Positions 8,357 through 18,700 of a DNA stretch of 64,000 nucleotides are shown in pieces (within the stretch, counting starts at the first letter, position 1; each line of letters starts with the position of its first letter). The DNA is taken from assembly GCA_030524715.1 (NCBI GenBank), contig JAUNGB010000002.1:1-64000 (forward strand), written 5' to 3'. The position numbers and the translations under genes are program-made. This DNA comes from Eubacteriales bacterium (GTDB taxonomy: Bacteria; Bacillota; Clostridia; Lachnospirales; Lachnospiraceae). The notes below the pieces were generated by a model. It ran no database searches. It was given only the letters and a program-made list of their open reading frames with translations, and was not told the origin of the DNA.

Positions 8357-9127
8357 ACCAAAAATTATATTTTTGATTTATATGGAACATTAGTGGATAT
8401 CCGAACGGATGAAGAGAAGCCGGAAGTCTGGGAAAAACTGAGCTTTTTTTATGGCTATTACGGCGCGTTGTACAGTGCGGGCGAGCTGAAGGAAGCTTAC
8501 AAAAATCTGGTGGACTGTAAAGAAGAGCTTCATTACAGTCATGAGGCATATCCGGAAATTCAGATAGAAACGGTATTCAGAGAATTATTCACTGCCAAAG
8601 GAGTGCAGCCGGATGATAAGCTTGTGCTCCATGCAGGGCAGTTTTTCCGTGTGCTGACGACAGAATATCTGAGGCTTTATGATGGAACTGTCGGGATGCT
8701 GGAAAGGCTGCAAGGCCAGGGAAAAAAGGTCTGGCTTTTAACAAATGCCCAACGGATTTTTACAGAATATGAGCTGTGTATGCTGGATATTGAACAGTAT
8801 TTTGATGGCATCCTGATTTCCTCTGATTATGGAATCAAAAAACCGGACAGCCGATTTTTTGAAATTCTGCTGGAGAAATACAGGTTGGATCCAAAAGAGT
8901 GTATTATGGTCGGAAATGATCAAAAAACAGATATTGCGGGAGCAGCAGGCGCGGGGATAGATACCTGTTACATACATTCGAATCTTTCGCCGGATTTTGA
9001 TGCGGAAATTAAAGCAACGTATATACAGATGGAAATGGATATTGAAAAGGTGTGCGGGATACTTGGAATTACCAATAAGAGGGCAAATCATCTGGAATGT
9101 AAAGAGGCGGATGATAATGAAATGTGA
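8348..9127 (+). CDS. HAD-superfamily hydrolase (YjjG-like)
   Basis: A 259-residue HAD phosphatase with all four motifs: motif I FDLYGTLVD (residues 9-17, nucleophile Asp; the second Asp is replaced by Tyr in DLYGT, as in many Lachnospiraceae members), motif II LLTNAQ, the lysine of IKKPDSRFFE, and motif IV MVGNDQKTDIAGA. The cap is helical, as in subfamily I. The substrate may be a sugar phosphate from the adjacent starch pathway, but nucleotide or general phosphatase activity is equally possible. Its start codon lies inside the right arm of an inverted repeat. No clear ribosome site precedes it, so the start is less certain. Confidence 0.75.
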   Translation: MKHTKNYIFDLYGTLVDIRTDEEKPEVWEKLSFFYGYYGALYSAGELKEAYKNLVDCKEELHYSHEAYPEIQIETVFRELFTAKGVQPDDKLVLHAGQFFRVLTTEYLRLYDGTVGMLERLQGQGKKVWLLTNAQRIFTEYELCMLDIEQYFDGILISSDYGIKKPDSRFFEILLEKYRLDPKECIMVGNDQKTDIAGAAGAGIDTCYIHSNLSPDFDAEIKATYIQMEMDIEKVCGILGITNKRANHLECKEADDNEM

Positions 9128-9194
9128 ATAAGCCGATTCCATGTAAGAAGCGGGATGAGAAAGAAAAAGAAACGACGGAGGGAATCAAAAAGCT

Positions 9195-11186
9195 ATGAAA
9201 ACAGCGAAGGACTGGAAAAAAATATATTCAGCTTCAGCTTTTCAGAAGAATGATATTTACGATGGGCATGATCTGGGTGTCCGCTGTACGGCGGAAGGGA
9301 CAGCCTTTCTTCTATGGAGTCCATGTGCAGAAGCTGTAACGCTTTATTTTTATAAAGATGGAAGCAGCGGACAGGCTTATAAAAGCATTCCAATGCAAAA
9401 AGAAGATAAGGGAGTCTGGGCATACTGGACGGGAACTGAGCTTCACGGCATTTATTACGACTATGAGGTGACAATAGATGGTGAAACCAGACGGACAGCA
9501 GATCCATATGCCAGAGCATGCGGAATCAATGGAAATCGGAGTATGGCAGTGAATCTGGAAAGGACAAACCCGGAGGGATGGGATGAGGATAAAGCGCCAA
9601 AACGGCCCACGGAGAATATTATTTATGAGTTGCATGTGAAAGAATTTTCCTGGGATGAAAGCGGAGGGTTTCCAAAGGAATGCCGCGGTAAATACAGGGC
9701 ATTTCTCTGCGATGACACGACCCTTTACGGAGATGGAGTTCATAAGACTGGATGTGCATATTTAAAGGAACTGGGTGTGACGCATGTGCAGCTTATGCCG
9801 GTCTACGATTACGGTTCTGTGGATGAGGCGGGAAATGAGGAAGAATTTAACTGGGGCTATGACCCGGTAAATTATAATGTTCCGGAAGGCTCTTATGCCA
9901 CAGATGCTGCAGATGGGGAAGTGCGTATCCGTGAAATGAAAGAAATGGTGCAGTCTCTTCACCGGCAGGGCTTCCGGGTGATCATGGATGTGGTTTATAA
10001 TCATACTTATTCGTTGGACTCCTGGTTACAGAGGACTGTGCCGTGGTATTATTACCGGGTAAATGAGGATGGAACAGCATCTGACGGGTCGGCCTGCGGA
10101 AATGATACGGCGAATGAGCGCTCTATGTGTGCAGACTATATTCTGGACTCGGTCCTTTATTGGGCAAGAGAGTATCATATAGATGGTTTCCGGTTCGACC
10201 TGATGGGACTTCTGGATTTGGAATTGATGAACCGGATACGGCAGGAACTGGATCTGAGATACGGAAAGGGTGAAAAGCTTCTGTATGGAGAACCCTGGGC
10301 GGCTGGTGCAAGCGCTATAGAGGGAAATGCAAAGGGAGCGCTGAAAGAAAATCTTGAACTGTTGGACGAAAACATTGGCATCTTTTGTGATAACACCAGA
10401 AATGCAGTAAAAGGCTCGGTGTTTGATGTGGATAAAATCGGATTTGTAAATGGCGCTGCCGGATTGGAAGAGGATATTCTGAAAAGCGTGAGGGCATGGC
10501 AGGAAACCAGGGAAGTAGGCGCAAAATCTCCGGCCCAGATTATTACTTATGTATCGGCACATGATAACCAGACATTGTGGGATAAAATAACAGATACGGT
10601 TCCGGATAAAAAAATGAGGATGCGAATCAACAAGATGACGGCAGCCGTGTACATGACCTGTCAGGGAAATCTTTTCCTGCTGTCAGGAGAGGAATTCGCC
10701 CGGACAAAGAATGGGCTGGATAATACTTACAAAGAGCCTGTTAGTCTCAACTGTCTCGACTGGAAACGTGCATGGGAGAACCGGGAACTGGTGGAATACT
10801 ACAAGGGATTGATCGCATTGCGAAAACGACTCCCGGGATTATGTGATAAATCTCCGGATGCATGGAAACGGATCGGAGATATGTGGACAGAGACTTTTGC
10901 AGTTGGGTTTTCGGTAGATAACAGACAGGACAGCATGCAGGAAGTCAGGCAGGATAGCGAACGGGAAATTCGACAGGAAAGAACGGATACGGGATGGGAG
11001 ACACTTTATATTATCTATAACAGCAGGCCGGAAAGCCTGAAGGTCAGGCTTTTGGAAGGAACCTGGAGTGTGCTGGCAGATGAAGAAAGCAGTTTTAAAT
11101 GGAGGTCATTACAGGAAATTGCCAATACGGCGATCGTGGCGCCATCCAGTGTGCTGATTCTCGGAAAAAATAATCGGAGGAAGTGA
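9195..11186 (+). CDS. pulA: type I pullulanase (GH13, alpha-1,6 debranching)
   Basis: A 663-residue enzyme that cleaves alpha-1,6 branches of pullulan, starch or glycogen oligomers. A CBM48-type domain occupies about residues 15-120. The GH13 barrel has the pullulanase marker FNWGYDP (218-223 region), region I DVVYNH (265-270), region II GFRFDLMG with nucleophile Asp335, region III YGEPW with acid/base Glu366, and region IV SAHDNQ with Asp457. No signal peptide is visible, so it should act in the cytoplasm on imported maltodextrins. Near residues 575-595 there is a polar stretch rich in Q, D, E and R that is unusual before the C-terminal beta domain. It belongs to the transporter locus and precedes an amylo-1,6-glucosidase by 10 bp. 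Confidence 0.9.
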   Translation: MKTAKDWKKIYSASAFQKNDIYDGHDLGVRCTAEGTAFLLWSPCAEAVTLYFYKDGSSGQAYKSIPMQKEDKGVWAYWTGTELHGIYYDYEVTIDGETRRTADPYARACGINGNRSMAVNLERTNPEGWDEDKAPKRPTENIIYELHVKEFSWDESGGFPKECRGKYRAFLCDDTTLYGDGVHKTGCAYLKELGVTHVQLMPVYDYGSVDEAGNEEEFNWGYDPVNYNVPEGSYATDAADGEVRIREMKEMVQSLHRQGFRVIMDVVYNHTYSLDSWLQRTVPWYYYRVNEDGTASDGSACGNDTANERSMCADYILDSVLYWAREYHIDGFRFDLMGLLDLELMNRIRQELDLRYGKGEKLLYGEPWAAGASAIEGNAKGALKENLELLDENIGIFCDNTRNAVKGSVFDVDKIGFVNGAAGLEEDILKSVRAWQETREVGAKSPAQIITYVSAHDNQTLWDKITDTVPDKKMRMRINKMTAAVYMTCQGNLFLLSGEEFARTKNGLDNTYKEPVSLNCLDWKRAWENRELVEYYKGLIALRKRLPGLCDKSPDAWKRIGDMWTETFAVGFSVDNRQDSMQEVRQDSEREIRQERTDTGWETLYIIYNSRPESLKVRLLEGTWSVLADEESSFKWRSLQEIANTAIVAPSSVLILGKNNRRK

Positions 11187-11196
11187 AACAGATTTT

Positions 11197-13131
11197 ATGA
11201 AATGGATTTATGGAAAACAGGACTGGAAGACAATGGAAAGAGGGCAGGAGAATTGTTTCCTCATGACGAATTATTTAGGAGGTTTTTCTTCCATGACAAT
11301 GCTCGGTTCTGCGGCGCGTAATGACCATGCGCTTCTCATGGCATGTACACAGGCGCCGAATCATCGCTATAATATGCTTCACCGTCTGGCGGAAACAGTG
11401 GAGATCGATGGAAAAAAATATCAAATTTCCAGTCAGGAATTTGCGGATGGACACAGGGAAGAAGGATTTCGCTATCTTTCCGGTTTTATATATGAGGATA
11501 CACCAGTCTGGAGGTTTCAGGTAAAGGGATTGGAAATCCGTAAAGAAATGGGGATGAAGCAGGGAGCAAATACAATTGGAATCCGATATCAACTGCATAA
11601 CAGGGGACAGGAAGCCTGCAGGCTGATTCTTACGCCTTTTTTTCAGTTTGTCTCAAAGGGAGCGGATATGGATGAGGCACAGGAATTTGTAAGGAGAGGT
11701 GGAAAAATTTCTTCCGGTGGGTTGAATCTGTATTTCCGGACAAACGGCCGGATATCCGGGACACCGGAAAAAACGGAAAAATATTTTTACAGTTATGATG
11801 CCTGTGATGGGCGCAGGGAGTATGGGCATGCAAAATCAGATCATAAGATTTCCCTACGGATCGGGCCTCTGAGTTCAGGCGTTTTAGAAATTGTATATGA
11901 AATGGAGCAATCCAAAGAAACGGCTGAAATGATCATTTCAGAAATGAAGCAGTATAGAAAGGAATTGGCAGTGCGCGCCGGGTTCTGTTCTGAAGCGGCA
12001 AAGATGCTTTCAAAAAGCGCCAACCAGTTTATCGCAAAAAGAGAAACGACAGGGGGAGATACCATTCTGGCGGGCTTTCCTTTCTTTGAAGACTGGGGAA
12101 GAGATACGATGATCGCCCTCCCGGGGCTGTGTATTTCCACGGAACAGTATGAAAGTGCCAGAGAAATTCTGCGTACCTTTGCAGTGAATGAAAGAAACGG
12201 ACTGATGCCGAACCTGTTCCCGGAAGGCAGCAATGAACCGATGTACAACACAGCAGATGCGGCGCTGCTGTTTATTAACTGTGTCTATCTGTATTACAGG
12301 GCTGTAAAAGACAAGGATTTTGTCCGGGAAATGTATCCGGTGATGAAACGGATTATAGAGGGGTACATAAAGGGAACAGAATTTGGAATCTGCATGGATG
12401 AAGACGGATTGATTCTGGCAGGAGAAGGACTTTGGCAGGTGACCTGGATGGATGTCCGGGTATGTGAAATTCTGCCCACTCCCCGCCATGGAAAACCAGT
12501 AGAGATCAATGCTTACTGGTATAATGCACTTTGCATTATGGAAGAGCTTGGAAAGGCTATAAAAAAGGAAGGTGCGGGATATGGAAAAATGGCGGAAAAA
12601 GTCAGAGATTCTTTTAAAAAAGAATTCTGGATGGAGGAAAAAGGATGCCTGAAGGATGTTGTTTCAGGTACGATGGCAGACAGTCAGATACGATGCAACC
12701 AGATATGGGCGGTATCCATGCCGTTTACCATGCTTGACAGGGAAAAAGAAAAACAGGTTGTAGATACAGTATTTGAAAAGTTATATACACCATATGGCTT
12801 GAGGACACTGGAAGAAAGCGATCCGGAATTTCATCCATATTACAAAGGAAGTATGTTTGAGCGGGATATGGCTTATCATCAGGGAACCGTCTGGGTATTT
12901 CCTCTGGGAAGTTATTATCTGGCCTATTTGAAGGTACATGATTACAGCAAAGAGGCAAAAGAGACCGTGAAAGAGCAGTTGGAGATTATGGAAAGCGCTA
13001 TGAGGGAAGGCTGTATCGGCCAGCTTCCGGAGATTTATGACGGAAAAAATCCCGTTTCTTCCAAAGGATGTTTTGCGCAGGCATGGAGCGTAGGTGAAAT
13101 ACTCCGGGTTTACGCAGTTATAGAGAAATAG
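11197..13131 (+). CDS. amylo-alpha-1,6-glucosidase / glycogen debranching enzyme (GH133-type)
   Basis: A 644-residue cytoplasmic protein of the GDE family. The N-terminal beta domain begins with NCFLMTNYLGGFSSMTMLG, and the (alpha/alpha)6 domain carries EDWGRDTMIALPGL (about residue 297-310), GLMPNLFPEGSNEPMYNTAD and GTVWVFPLGSYYLA near the C-terminus. It removes the alpha-1,6-linked glucose left on limit dextrins. Together with pullulanase, and formerly MalQ, it would complete intracellular maltodextrin breakdown. The ribosome site (CGGAGGAAGTG) is some 15 bases away from the ATG. Confidence 0.88.
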   Translation: MKWIYGKQDWKTMERGQENCFLMTNYLGGFSSMTMLGSAARNDHALLMACTQAPNHRYNMLHRLAETVEIDGKKYQISSQEFADGHREEGFRYLSGFIYEDTPVWRFQVKGLEIRKEMGMKQGANTIGIRYQLHNRGQEACRLILTPFFQFVSKGADMDEAQEFVRRGGKISSGGLNLYFRTNGRISGTPEKTEKYFYSYDACDGRREYGHAKSDHKISLRIGPLSSGVLEIVYEMEQSKETAEMIISEMKQYRKELAVRAGFCSEAAKMLSKSANQFIAKRETTGGDTILAGFPFFEDWGRDTMIALPGLCISTEQYESAREILRTFAVNERNGLMPNLFPEGSNEPMYNTADAALLFINCVYLYYRAVKDKDFVREMYPVMKRIIEGYIKGTEFGICMDEDGLILAGEGLWQVTWMDVRVCEILPTPRHGKPVEINAYWYNALCIMEELGKAIKKEGAGYGKMAEKVRDSFKKEFWMEEKGCLKDVVSGTMADSQIRCNQIWAVSMPFTMLDREKEKQVVDTVFEKLYTPYGLRTLEESDPEFHPYYKGSMFERDMAYHQGTVWVFPLGSYYLAYLKVHDYSKEAKETVKEQLEIMESAMREGCIGQLPEIYDGKNPVSSKGCFAQAWSVGEILRVYAVIEK

Positions 13132-13158
13132 GCGTATTATTATTAAACAATGAAAAAG

Positions 13159-13215
13159 CGGGAGAGGGTCCGTAAAAAACCAATCTCCCGCGCCAAGACT
13201 CGCGTGCGAGTCTTG
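13159..13215. terminator. terminator-like hairpin plus CAAGACTCGC palindrome
   Basis: GCGGGAGA at 13159-13166 pairs with TCTCCCGC at 13184-13191 at the end of the debranching gene. It is followed by the palindrome CAAGACTCGCG/TGCGAGTCTTG (13194-13215), which also appears within the 160-bp repeats at 19551 and 49646. The region separates convergent genes. Confidence 0.6.
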
Positions 13216-13249
13216 AACTGTCAGAAATCTTTACAGTTGTGTTTTTTGA

Positions 13250-13486
13250 CTATTCACAGATATAGTCTTTTAAAATTCCCAGAATTTCTTCCAGCTCAGC
13301 TCCGGAAGCATGAATGTTCAGATCGATTGGTTTGGATAAATCCAGACTGAAAATACCCATGATGGATTTGGCATCAATGACATATCTTCCGGAAACAAGA
13401 TCCAATTCACACTCATAATCGCTGATTTCGCTGATAAAGGATTTTACTTTATCGATGGAATTCAGTGAAATCTTTACGGTTTTCAT
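13250..13486 (-). CDS. HPr-like protein lacking the active-site histidine
   Basis: A 78-residue protein with the HPr fold pattern. The middle reads DAKSIMGIFSLDLSKPIDL, matching the HPr Ser-46 region (LKSIMGVMSL), and the end reads IHASGAELEEILGILKDYI. The N-terminal GLHARPA loop with His-15 is replaced by DKVKSFISEI, so it cannot carry phosphate from enzyme I. Like Crh of Bacillus it may be regulatory, possibly through the conserved serine. An AGGGAGGTATA site precedes the ATG. It is a single-gene unit, convergent with the starch locus. Confidence 0.75.
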   Translation of the reverse strand: MKTVKISLNSIDKVKSFISEISDYECELDLVSGRYVIDAKSIMGIFSLDLSKPIDLNIHASGAELEEILGILKDYICE

Positions 13487-13674
13487 GAATATACCTCCCT
13501 AGTATAATTTGGCACCCCATTTGACTTTCATAATAGCAGGTTGCCTTTCTGTTGTCAAGAATCGTGTACGGTTATTGCGTGTTTTGTATCGGTTTTTGTA
13601 TCGGTTGTATCGTTTTGCATTGTATACGGTTATTGCGCGTTTTGCGGTAGGTGTGGTACAATATTACTGCATTT

Positions 13675-13724
13675 AAACGCAGATAAGCATGCAGCAAAGC
13701 GGAACGCCAATGTCCGCTTTACGG
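13675..13724 (+). repeat. two-hairpin leader repeat, copy A (upstream of nudC)
   Basis: It contains AAACGCAGATAAGCATGCAG and then the stem AAAGCGGA/TCCGCTTT (13695-13719 region). Related copies lie at 40646, 42342 and 46098, each just upstream of a gene. The gap 13487-13801 also holds a repeated TACGGTTATTGCG(C/T)GTTTTG pair (about 13567 and 13625) and no gene. Confidence 0.6.
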
Positions 13725-13801
13725 CAAAAAAAATAATGACCGGAATTTTCCGGAAGCCGCCAGGGAAGACGGCTTAATTACAGCCGGAAGGGGGAAGGAA
13801 T

Positions 13802-14653
13802 ATGCTGCAGGATATCGGGTCTCACAGATTCAGAAATGAATACCACCATATTCAGGCAGACAGATCAGACCTTTGCCTTGTATACAGAAATGGCAGGGTG
13901 CTTGTGAAATATACGGACGGGGAAATTTCCTATCCGACCTTTGAAAAACTTGGCGCACATCCGGAGAAAGGGATATACGCCTTTGCAGTAGATGATAACC
14001 ACTTATTCCTGTACCTGGAAAAGGTTGAGGAAAACAAAGAATATACATATGAGCCTCTGAATCTTCTCAGAGAGGCGCGGCCCCGGGAAATGTCTTACGC
14101 GGGCGTTGTGGGTAACCATCTGAACCAGTGGTACCGGGACAATGTTTTCTGCGGAAGCTGCGCCGCACGGCTGGTACATGATACAAAAGAAAGAATGCTG
14201 TATTGCCCTGACTGCGGAAATAAGATTTATCCTAAAATCTGTCCGGCGGTTATTGTGTGCGTAACTCATAAGGACAAAGTGCTGCTTACGAAATATGCGG
14301 GAAGGTCCTACCAAAAATATGCTTTGATCGCCGGTTTTACGGAGATCGGGGAAACTGCCGAGGAGACTGTTTCCAGAGAAGTCATGGAAGAGGTCGGGCT
14401 TAAGATTAAGAACATTACGTATTATAAGAGCCAGCCATGGGGCTTTTCCGGCGGTCTGCTGATGGGCTTTTTCTGCGAGGCCGATGGGGATACGGAGATT
14501 ACCATTGATACCAACGAGCTTTCGGTAGGCAAATGGGTAGATATGGAAATGCTCAAAGATATGGACGACGGCGTAAGCCTTACACGGGAAATGATGCGCA
14601 GGGCATATGAGCGCTGGCGGGACAATAAAAAAGAACAGGGGAAAAGCCTATGA
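13802..14653 (+). CDS. nudC: NADH pyrophosphatase / NAD-cap hydrolase NudC
   Basis: A 283-residue Nudix hydrolase that splits NAD(H) into NMN(H) and AMP and can remove NAD caps from RNA. A four-cysteine zinc ribbon (CGSCAARLV...YCPDCG, residues 117-140) is followed by the Nudix box GFTEIGETAEETVSREVMEEVG (about 178-199) and by the NudC marker SQPWGFSGGLLMGF (canonical SQPWPFPxSLM, so slightly divergent). The ATG has a GGGGGAAGGA site. It overlaps sbcD by four bases (ATGA), so the three genes nudC-sbcD-sbcC form one operon. Confidence 0.9.
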   Translation: MLQDIGSHRFRNEYHHIQADRSDLCLVYRNGRVLVKYTDGEISYPTFEKLGAHPEKGIYAFAVDDNHLFLYLEKVEENKEYTYEPLNLLREARPREMSYAGVVGNHLNQWYRDNVFCGSCAARLVHDTKERMLYCPDCGNKIYPKICPAVIVCVTHKDKVLLTKYAGRSYQKYALIAGFTEIGETAEETVSREVMEEVGLKIKNITYYKSQPWGFSGGLLMGFFCEADGDTEITIDTNELSVGKWVDMEMLKDMDDGVSLTREMMRRAYERWRDNKKEQGKSL

Positions 14654-15783
14654 GATTTATGCATTTATCGGATCTCCATATAGGAAAGCGTGTGAATGAG
14701 TATTCCATGCTGGAGGATCAGAAATACATATTGGCGCAGATATTGGAAATTGCGGTGCGGGAGAAGGCAGAGGGAGTGCTTCTGGCAGGGGACATTTATG
14801 ATAAGCCCGTACCTCCCGCGGAGGCTGTGCAGGTGTTTGACAGCTTTCTCACGAAGCTTGCCGATCTAAAGCTTCCGGTGTTTATTATCAGCGGCAACCA
14901 TGATTCTGCCGAACGTCTTGCCTTCGGCGCTCAGCTTATGAGCGGGAGAAGAGTGTACTTTTCTCCGGTGTATGACGGAAACGTCAGAAAAATTGAATTA
15001 GGTGATGAATACGGGGAACTGTGCGTCTGGCTTCTTCCTTTTATAAAGCCTGCTTTCGTGCGCCATGCCTTTGACCAGGAGGCAGCCAGCTATCAGGACG
15101 CCCTGAAAATAGCCGTGGAGCACATGGATATTGATACGGAGAAACGGAATATCCTGGTTGCCCACCAGTTTGTGACAGGGGCGGACCGCTGTGAATCCGA
15201 GGAGGTTTCCGTAGGGGGACTTGACAATGTGGACGCCTCTGTTTTTGACGGGTTTGATTATGCGGCCCTTGGGCACATCCACAGCCCCCAGCATATAGGG
15301 AGAGAAACTGTGCGTTATTGCGGAACTCCGCTGAAATATTCTTTTTCTGAGGCAGGTCAGGAGAAATCCGTCACCCTGGTGGATATGAAAGAAAAGGGCG
15401 CCGTTGAAATCAGCAAAATTCCGTTGGCTCCGCTTCACGATATGCGTAAGATCCGCGGCGCCTATATGGAGGTGACCGCCCGTTCTTTTTATGAAAATAC
15501 AGATACGGAGGATTATGTGCAGATAATTTTGACGGATGAAGAGGATATCCCGGACGGACTGCAGAAGCTCCGTATCATTTATCCGAATCTGATGCAGTTG
15601 GAATATGACAACAAGAGAACCCGGGAAAACCGCCTGATCGAGGGCGGCGGAGAAACGGAGCGGAAATCCGAGCTGGAGCTGTTTCAGGAATTTTACGAGA
15701 TGCAGAATAACCAGCCTATGAGCAAAGAGCAGGAAGCCTTTGCGGACAGCCTTATCCGGACTCTGAAGGAGGTGCAGAGATGA
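14650..15783 (+). CDS. sbcD: SbcCD nuclease, subunit SbcD (Mre11-like)
   Basis: A 377-residue calcineurin-like phosphoesterase that forms the nuclease of the SbcCD complex, cutting hairpins and processing double-strand breaks. Metal-binding motifs in order: LSDLHIG (6-12), LAGDIYD (45-51), GNHDSAERL (80-88), VAHQFVTG and ALGHIHSPQ (about 165-215). The C-terminal part is the capping domain. It overlaps nudC by four bases upstream and sbcC by four bases downstream. Confidence 0.93.
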   Translation: MRFMHLSDLHIGKRVNEYSMLEDQKYILAQILEIAVREKAEGVLLAGDIYDKPVPPAEAVQVFDSFLTKLADLKLPVFIISGNHDSAERLAFGAQLMSGRRVYFSPVYDGNVRKIELGDEYGELCVWLLPFIKPAFVRHAFDQEAASYQDALKIAVEHMDIDTEKRNILVAHQFVTGADRCESEEVSVGGLDNVDASVFDGFDYAALGHIHSPQHIGRETVRYCGTPLKYSFSEAGQEKSVTLVDMKEKGAVEISKIPLAPLHDMRKIRGAYMEVTARSFYENTDTEDYVQIILTDEEDIPDGLQKLRIIYPNLMQLEYDNKRTRENRLIEGGGETERKSELELFQEFYEMQNNQPMSKEQEAFADSLIRTLKEVQR

Positions 15784-18700
15784 AGCCGTGCAGACTGACG
15801 GTCAGCGCATTTGGCCCTTATGCGGAGAAAACAGAGATCGATTTTGAAAAATTAGGCGGTAATGGCCTGTATCTTATTACCGGAGATACAGGGGCGGGAA
15901 AAACAACGGTTTTTGACGCCATTACCTTTGCTTTATACGGGGAAGCCAGCGGAAGCGTGCGGGAATCTGGCATGTTCCGGAGTAAATATGCCAGACCGGA
16001 AACGCCCACCTATGTGGAGCTTACTTTTTTGTACAGAGGAAAGCAGTATACAGTGACCAGAAATCCGGAATACCAGAGGCCAAAGGGAAGAGGCGCCGGA
16101 CTGACCCTCCAGAAGGGAGACGCCACTCTTATTTATCCGGACGGCCGCCAGCCGGTCACGAAAACAAAAGAGGTCACAAAGGCGGTCACAGAACTGATCG
16201 GCCTGGATTACAGACAGTTTACCCAGATCGCCATGATCGCCCAGGGAGATTTCCAGAAGCTGCTTCTGGCAGGAACCGCTCAGAGAGGGGAGATTTTCCG
16301 ACGGATCTTCCATACGGATATTTATCAGGATATACAGAACAGGCTGAAGGACGCCGTCAGGGAACGCTGGAAGGAGTATGACGAAATCCGAAGAAGCATC
16401 AGCCAGTATATGTCCGGCGTTGTCTGCGATGAGGATGCCGTTTTGGGACAGGAGCTGGAGGATCTGAAAAAAGTAAAGTTTGAAGGCAAGGTGGAACGGG
16501 GCCTTGAGATCCTGGATATTCTTCTTGTGCGGGAAAAGGAGCATCTGAAGGAACTGGACGGCCAGGCAGGCCTTCTGGAAGAGAAAATTGCCATGGAGGA
16601 TCAGCTTCTGGGCAAAGCAAAGCAGGGAAGGCTTCTGAAAGAAGAGTGGGAGCGTAAGCAGGAGGAGAAGGCCGTACTTGCTCCTGAGCTTGCGCGTACA
16701 CAGGAAGAAATGGAAAAGGCAAAAACAGAAGCACAGATATGTGAAAGGCTGCAGGCTCTGATTCAGGAAAACGAACAAAGCCTGAACGTTTGCCTTGAGC
16801 TGGAAGTCCTGAAGAACTCCGTAAACGAAAACACCGTAAAAATCAAAAACGCTGTCAGGGAAAAAGAAGAACAGGAAGAGAAGAGAACTCAGTCAGCCGC
16901 TTCCATTGAGGAAAAAAAGAAGCTTCTGGAAGGTATGAAAACAGTGGGAGAAGAGAAGGAACGGCTGGCAAACCAGCAGGAAAAGCTGGAGCAAAGAAGA
17001 TGCGATCTTGCGGAGCTTTCCGGGGATTTCGTAAGTATACGGGAAGAGCAGAGGAAGCAGGAGGCAAGCCTGAAGAGAGAGCAAAAAAAATCCGGGGAAC
17101 TGGAAGCAGCAATCCGGGAGCTCGCAGGCAGGGCGGAAAAACTCCGCGGTCGCGACGCCCTTCTTGTTTCCCTAAACGGCGAATGGGAGAGGCTTTGCAG
17201 ACAGAAGGAGAACCTGGAAAAGCAAGGGGACGGCCTGAAGGAAAACACGGACAGGCTGGAAAAGCAGAAAAACCAGTTGGAGGCGGTTTTAAACACAGAA
17301 CAGGAGCTGACTCAAAGAAATACAGAGCGGAAAGCAAGAATGGAAGAGCTGAAGGGCGCGGCGATGGAAGAGCAGGAGCTTCTCAGCCAGGGGAAAGCCC
17401 TGCAGGAGCGCTACCAGAGACTGGAGGAGCAATACCGTACGCTTTTTGAAAAGCAGGAGGCTTATTTAAAGGCATCCAAAAAAAGAGATACTCTGCGGGA
17501 AGGGTACAATTATCTGGAAAGGCTGTTTCTGGACGCCCAGGCGGGAATGCTGGCTCTTCGCCTTCAGGAGGGAGAGCCGTGTCCGGTCTGCGGCTCTGTC
17601 TGCCATCCGGCGCCGGCGGTCCTTCCCGGGGAGGTTCCCGACAAAAAGCAGTTAGACAGAAAAAAGGCGGAGCTTTCCAAAGCGGAGGCGGCAGCGGAAC
17701 AATTGAGCGCCGATGCGAGAAACAGCAGGGAGCAGATCGAAAAGGAGCTTTCGGGGCTTAGGGAGATGTACCGCGCCGAGCCGGTATTTCAGAAACTTCC
17801 CCGGGAAGAATGGCCGGAGGCTGCGGCAGAGAGCGGGAATCCGTATACGCAGCCAGACTGGGAGAAGCTGGCAGAGCTTTTGAAAAAGCAATTGGGAAGC
17901 ATGAAAACGCTGTGGCAGGAGGCCGCAGAAAAGAAACGGCAGTATGAGGCAGCAGTCAGGGAGGGAGAAGAGCAGGAGAAGAAGCTTACAGAGCTTCAGA
18001 AGAAGAAAGTGGATCTGCAGAAATCCTGCGATTCTCTGGACGGATGGCTGCAGGCTGCGAAGCAGCAGATAAATGCCGCGCTTCAGGAAATTGGACAGTC
18101 GTCCATGGAGCAGGCAGAGTTCTGCCTGAAGGAACGTCTTGATCAACTGTCTGAAAAGATCAGGACAGCGAAAGAGGAAATTTCAGAACGGGAAAAATAT
18201 CAGAAGGAACAGGAATCCCTTGAGAAGCGTTTGGATAAAAATACCGGAAATGTGCAGAAGCTGCAAAGCTCCCTGGAGGTTTTAAAGCACAGGTATTCTG
18301 AAAGGAGGGGCCAGCTTGCGGCGTTTGTTTTGCAGCAGGATATGTTATGGGAGGCTCAGACAAAGGACGCGGCGCAGTTGGCGGACGAGGAACTGACGGA
18401 AGCCGCACGGCAGGCGGAAGCCGCCCTTGAAAAATCAATGGCAGAGCTTAAAGCTGAAATCGCGGTAAATCAAAGCAGATTGCAGCGGAAGGCTCTGCTT
18501 GAAAAAGAAATTCCCCAAAAGGAGCGCGATGCTCTAAAGCTGGATGAAAAAATCCGGAAATGTGAGCTTCAATTGTCCCGCTTTCAAACGGAGGCAGAGA
18601 AACAGGAAGAGCAGATCATCCGGAAGGAAGCTCTTCTTGCGGGCAAAACCAGGAAAGAACTGGAGGACGGGATCCGTACATATACAACACAGCGCAGGGA

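Noticed and set aside
16855..17337. Long antisense frames inside sbcC
   Set aside because: Explained by codon bias of the coiled-coil region; low-complexity Ser/Phe/Leu composition and no start signals.
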